A stretch of 64,000 nt of DNA from positions 62,001 through 126,000 of the forward strand of contig JAFTPU010000008.1 of NCBI GenBank assembly GCA_017463105.1, given 5' to 3'. This document shows positions 62,844-64,000 of this stretch, piece after piece. The position numbers and the translations under genes were made by a program. The stretch's first letter is position 1; the number at the start of each line of letters is the position of its first letter. Source of the DNA: Clostridia bacterium. Its GTDB lineage: Bacteria > Bacillota > Clostridia > Christensenellales > Borkfalkiaceae. Below the pieces are notes generated by a model, which made no database searches, was not told where the DNA came from, and worked only from the letters and a program-made list of their open reading frames with translations.

Positions 62844-63858
62844 TGAGATTTCTTCTGTCGACAAGGCGGCTCCGCTTGTCAGTTTGATTATTCCGATTTA
62901 TAATGTAGAAAAATATTTAAGTCGTTGCTTGGATAGCGTAATTGGTCAAACATATAAAAATATTGAGATTCTTCTAATCAATGATGGGAGTACGGATACT
63001 TCCGCTGAAATTGCGGAAGATTATATGCATTTAGATGATCGTATAACTGTTTATCACAAGGAAAATGGTGGGTTGTCGTCTGCTCGCAATTATGGATTGG
63101 CATATGCAAAAGGCGCATATATATGCTTTGTTGATAGTGATGATTGGATTGCTTTGGACACAATAGAATATTCTGTAAATTTAATACTTAATTATAATGC
63201 GGATATCGTTCAATTTGGCGTGTATAAAACCAATGGTAAAAAAAATATAAAAGAAAGAAAGGAAAAAAGAATTATTCTTAGGGGGAAAGAAATAATCCAT
63301 TTTTTAATGGTAAAATCTACAATAGACGATTCTTATTATGCAGCGTGGCGTTGCCTTTATACAAAAGAGGTTTTAAAAGATTTATTATTTCCTATTGGCA
63401 AAATTAATGAGGATATCGTATGGAAATATAAAGTTTTTAGTAACGCCGATTTAATAGTTGACACTTCAAAAGTTAAATATTTTTATTATAGTAATAATGG
63501 CAGTATTACAAAAAATGGATTGAAAAAGCGCGATTTTGATTTGTATGCCGCGGCAGAAGGAATTAAGGAATTAACTCAATCGGAAGAATATGGAAAAATT
63601 AAAGAATTGGGAGAAGTTAAATATGCGAGAACGAGTTTGTCGTTGCTTTGTAAAATAGCATTTTATGGTATTTCCGATACGTCCATAAATAAAAAAGATG
63701 TAGTATCTAAGTTAAAAAAGGATTTAAAAAAAGACTTGCGATTATTGTTGCATTCGCCAATGAAGAAGAGTAGAAAAATTTTAGCGTTAATGTTCTCTAT
63801 TAGCTACAATATGACGGAATGTTGCATAAGAATTGCGAAGAAATGTATTGGGAGTTAA
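62833..63858 (+). CDS. Family 2 glycosyltransferase (GT-A, EpsJ-like)
   Basis: The 341-residue protein has VSLIIPIYNVEKYLSRCLDS, LLINDGSTDTSAEIAEDYM, NGGLSSARNYGLAYAKG and VDSDDWIALDT (DxD), the classic GT2 start, and a C-terminal alpha-helical region. It starts at ATG 62833, with TGAGGAAAAGC just ahead, overlapping the previous gene. A+T-rich. It most likely extends the repeat unit. Confidence 0.9.
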   Translation: MFNNEISSVDKAAPLVSLIIPIYNVEKYLSRCLDSVIGQTYKNIEILLINDGSTDTSAEIAEDYMHLDDRITVYHKENGGLSSARNYGLAYAKGAYICFVDSDDWIALDTIEYSVNLILNYNADIVQFGVYKTNGKKNIKERKEKRIILRGKEIIHFLMVKSTIDDSYYAAWRCLYTKEVLKDLLFPIGKINEDIVWKYKVFSNADLIVDTSKVKYFYYSNNGSITKNGLKKRDFDLYAAAEGIKELTQSEEYGKIKELGEVKYARTSLSLLCKIAFYGISDTSINKKDVVSKLKKDLKKDLRLLLHSPMKKSRKILALMFSISYNMTECCIRIAKKCIGS

Positions 63859-63859
63859 A

Positions 63860-64000
63860 ATGAAGAAACTTTTAATAGTTGGATGTACAAGCACTGTTGG
63901 AGGCATCGAAACTTTATTTAAAGGGCTATTTGAAATTAAAAACGATTGTTTTGATATATCGTTTTTATGTTTTGACAATGAGTGTGCTTTTTCTGATATA
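63860..64000 (+). CDS. Glycosyltransferase, 3'-truncated by the window edge
   Basis: Only the first 47 codons are in the window. They read KKLLIVGCTSTVGGIETLFK followed by GLFEIKNDCFDISFLCFD, the GGIETL pattern of GT4 transferases. ATG starts 1 bp after the previous stop, with GGGAG 7 bases upstream. The operon continues outside. Confidence 0.6.
   Translation, partial: MKKLLIVGCTSTVGGIETLFKGLFEIKNDCFDISFLCFDNECAFSDI

Overview
The window looks like chromosomal DNA of an uncultured, endospore-forming member of the Clostridia (Bacillota). The evidence is the gene order yqfC-yqfD-phoH-pgpH-ybeY-era-yqzL-recO, a SipL-like SPOCS/LysM protein and veg beside ispE, an L10 leader before rplJ, strong Shine-Dalgarno sites and many TTGACA/TATAAT promoters with 17-bp spacers. 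The core genes are rich in GCG, GAC and CGT codons. Two stretches (about 43-52 kb and 62-64 kb) are clearly more A+T-rich. No tRNA, rRNA or CRISPR was seen.

Layout. 1-12.7 kb: a complete branched-chain amino acid block, leuA(partial)-ilvB-ilvN-ilvC-ilvD-leuC-leuD-leuB, then a DUF815 AAA+ ATPase, ilvA and ridA. 12.7-15.4 kb: a UMF1-type permease, a zinc-dependent phospholipase C-like protein and a small membrane protein. 15.4-20.8 kb: uvrB and uvrA behind a promoter carrying a LexA-like box. 20.7-25.5 kb: two XRE regulators with twin operators and a tiny divergent ORF, then veg, a SipL-like protein, ispE and a membrane protein. 25.6-30.8 kb: a heterodimeric ABC exporter and a CLC transporter. 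30.8-38.9 kb: the yqfC-recO operon behind a sigma-E-like promoter, ending in an Mrr-like protein. 39-42.8 kb: a secreted protein with a frameshift in its signal peptide, and ppdK.

42.8-51.9 kb is accessory DNA. The last 33 bp of ppdK plus its terminator (about 168 bp) are repeated exactly 1,400 bp downstream. Between the copies sit a DUF4160/DUF2442-HTH pair with a perfect palindrome filling its promoter spacer and a 39-codon ORF. After the second copy comes a fragment of a carbohydrate-related locus: a 5'-truncated DUF4838 protein, three lipoproteins, a large secreted protein, a 40-residue peptide and a 3'-truncated alpha/beta hydrolase. Both edges of this segment cut through genes.

51.9-58.1 kb returns to core genes: degV, an aminotransferase, rpmG-secE-nusG-rplK-rplA and rplJ-rplL. 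The usual rpoB is absent after rplL. Instead there is an insertion sequence with a perfect 25-bp flanking repeat, followed by an exopolysaccharide locus (phosphoglycosyl transferase, polymerase/ligase, glycosyltransferases) that runs off the end.

Three families of short intergenic repeats recur: long palindromes with AAAACGCG-type ends (five copies and a remnant), TGCAAAATGCAGAATGC runs, and GGGAGCTGTC / AAGTGAAGTTTTTTGC hairpins. They lie mostly just after stop codons.
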